Positions 62,701 to 64,000 of a DNA stretch of 64,000 nt are shown here, one piece after another. The notes under the pieces are model-generated. The model saw only the letters and a program-made list of their open reading frames with translations. It was not told the origin of the DNA and made no database searches. Position 1 is the first letter of the stretch. Every line of letters starts with the position of its first letter. This DNA is from Pomacea canaliculata (Eukaryota > Mollusca > Gastropoda > Architaenioglossa > Ampullariidae): positions 24,404,695-24,468,694 of the forward strand of contig NC_037599.1 in NCBI RefSeq assembly GCF_003073045.1, written 5' to 3'. Made by a program: the position numbers and the translations under genes.

Positions 62701-64000
62701 TGATAAGTCGTTAGTTAATGACTTACTATTACTGATCATCACCATGCTGTTAAATGGCAGATAAAAGAGGTGAGTGTGTGAAGGTTTACATCATAACTAC
62801 TGTCACTATAACTTACTTTATAAATAGCACATACGTCACGCTAGTACTTACACTGGATTCTACATGACCCAGTTGAGAGTAGGATCAGAAAGTTCCATTT
62901 TGTAGGAAAAGCTGTTGGTTAAACTGGGCAGCTGCTTGGTACTCTTGCGGCCAATGCAATAAACACCAGGGGGCGTCTGCAAATATTAAGGATTGTGTGT
63001 GAGAGGACACACACAGGCACACACACAGAGGCACACACACACACACACAGAGGCACACACACACACACATACACACACAGGCACACACACAGAGGCACAC
63101 ACACACACATACACATGCACGCATGCAGATGCACCCAGGCACATACATATTTATAAAATATGTCTACACATTTTTTACTTTATTACAAATCAGTCACATC
63201 TACACAATGACAAAATAATCCTCCTCCTGATCATCATCGTCATCGTCGTCGTCATCGTCATCGTCATCATCAGAGGGCGTGTGGAAGACTTTACGTACGA
63301 GACTCTGACGATTATTTCATGAACTCAGGAGGATACGCGAAATGAAAGACCGATGTCTGCTCATTTTTTTCTTTTGCCTCTCTCTCTCTCTCTGTGCTGT
63401 TTCCGGTAGAATTGTATTCCGTAGCATTGTATTCCTGTAGCGTTGTATATATGTTGTTTTGTATTCCTGTAGCGTTGTATATCCTGTGGGATTGTATTCC
63501 TGTAGCGTTGTATACATGTTGTTTTGTATTCCTGTAGTGTTGTATATATGTTGTTTTGTATTCCCGTAGGATTGTGCTTCCTGTAGGACTGTGCTGCCAG
63601 TTCTTGACGATCTCGAGACGTAGCACTACGTCTTCGACTTCCGTCTTTGACACCTTTGTATTGACTTAGTATTGCTAATTGTTGCTAATGACATTCCTAC
63701 TAAACATTTGGGATGAAAGCTCTACACGACTCAACCTCTACGGCTTACAGTTGTTTGCAGAGAAGTCCGTGTACAGATATTTAAGTTTCCTCTCGTGCAA
63801 TGGGCTTGGATATATATATATAGATGTAAATCTTTCCAATTCCTACTGGACATTGGTTGTGTTCTGTGGACTAAAAGTTCAGCTCGACTCAAACATCGGG
63901 TCACTTACATTAAATTGACTTTCGGGGTCATTGACGTATGGCTGGAAGTCGATATACTGGTAAATGTGATGGAAATTCCAGAAAGTCAGGTTGAGGTAGC
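56361..64000 (-). CDS. paralogous LolA-like/PAN-Apple membrane protein, partial (runs off the window)
   Basis: Inverted paralogue of the plus-strand receptor; the N-terminal exons lie beyond 64000. Exons (minus strand): 64000-63909 (partial, equivalent to exon 5), 62976-62852, 62414-62297, 62093-61828, 61371-61291, 61036-60913, 60601-60427 (or 60576-60427), 59987-59881, 59670-59550, 59210-59065, 58815-58746, 58509-58279, 58091-57849, 57693-57454, 57085-57050, 56761-56735, 56503-56361. Most exons have the same length as the plus gene. Content: end of the first and all of the second LolA-like module (VWYDYDLKLFRID; GVQYTIDHSNGACSIDPL), four Apple-like Cys units, a Ser/Gly stalk, a membrane helix (MLALGLAAGAVAVFLYF) and a short tail ending SFTKLSSDT. 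Two exons do not keep frame as read: the exon 6 equivalent near 62858-62880 and the exon 11 equivalent near 60576-60601, where a second acceptor restores phase. Ligand and function are unknown. Confidence 0.8.
56566..56702. repeat. (CAGA)n/(CAGG)n microsatellite
   Basis: Mixed CAGA and CAGG tetranucleotides filling most of the last intron of the minus-strand receptor. The ORFs across it on both strands are artefacts. Confidence 0.95.
59773..59912 (-). repeat. 37-41-bp tandem repeat copying an exon end and its splice donor
   Basis: Copies of CACACAGGTTAGCAC start at 59773, 59810, 59851 and 59892. The unit spans the last ~23 coding bases of the exon at 59987-59881 (encoding ANLCDGWK) plus its donor GTAAGACAC, so two extra donors follow at exon ends 59840 and 59799. 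Each step adds 41 bases, which breaks phase, so the first donor is the expected one. Confidence 0.85.
62999..63120. repeat. CA-rich microsatellite
   Basis: (CA)n broken by CAGG and CAGAGG units, immediately upstream of the exon at 62976-62852 of the minus-strand receptor. Cys/Val ORFs here are artefacts. Confidence 0.9.
63410..63590. repeat. degenerate tandem repeat (TTGTATTCCTGTAGCG)
   Basis: About nine copies of a 15-31 base unit with cores TTGTATTCCTGTAGCG and TTGTATATATGTTG, in an intron of the minus-strand receptor. Confidence 0.8.

Noticed and set aside
1-64000. CRISPR arrays, operons, rRNA genes, LTR or other virus-like elements
   Set aside because: None seen. Tandem repeats here are satellites without spacer structure, genes are split by introns, and no capsid, envelope, integrase or LTR signal was recognised.

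Overview
This is a window of an intron-rich animal genome. Exons are short, splice sites are GT-AG, long CA/TG and trinucleotide microsatellites are common, and decayed non-LTR retrotransposon pieces are scattered through it. The gene content (tandem GT31 glycosyltransferases, a small secreted CAP protein, a divergent TGF-beta ligand, and large receptors combining LolA-like modules with PAN/Apple domains) fits a lophotrochozoan, most likely a gastropod mollusc. The species is inference; nothing in the window fixes it.

Layout: (1) 1.9-4.1 kb, minus strand: a three-exon TGF-beta superfamily ligand with an intact frame. (2) 5-13 kb: mostly non-coding, with three LINE reverse-transcriptase fragments and one hAT-like transposon end. 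(3) 15.8-17.9 kb, plus strand: poorly preserved Ig-like segments followed by a clear transmembrane exon. (4) 16.9-33.3 kb, plus strand: one dead first-exon relic and three tandem beta-1,3-galactosyltransferase-type (GT31) genes, A, B and C, each with three coding exons and an identical 147-base middle exon length. B and C carry Ser/Lys/Glu-rich low-complexity extensions and a shared hydrophobic C-terminal tail. (5) 38.9-40.2 kb, minus strand: a compact three-exon CAP-family secreted protein. (6) 44.2-54.9 kb, plus strand: a 21-exon type I membrane protein. (7) 56.4 kb to the window end, minus strand: its paralogue, tail-to-tail and running off the right edge.

Exon limits were placed by hand from GT/AG sites, reading phase and paralogue comparison. 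Phases agree at almost every junction. Several genes (GT31 B and C, both Apple receptors, the Ig-like locus) show isolated one-base frame breaks in otherwise coherent exons. These are either sequencing or assembly indels or early decay, and the sequence alone cannot decide.

Functional links: all recognised products act in the secretory pathway or outside the cell. They are a secreted ligand, Golgi type II glycosyltransferases, a secreted CAP protein and cell-surface receptors. They look like neighbours rather than one pathway.
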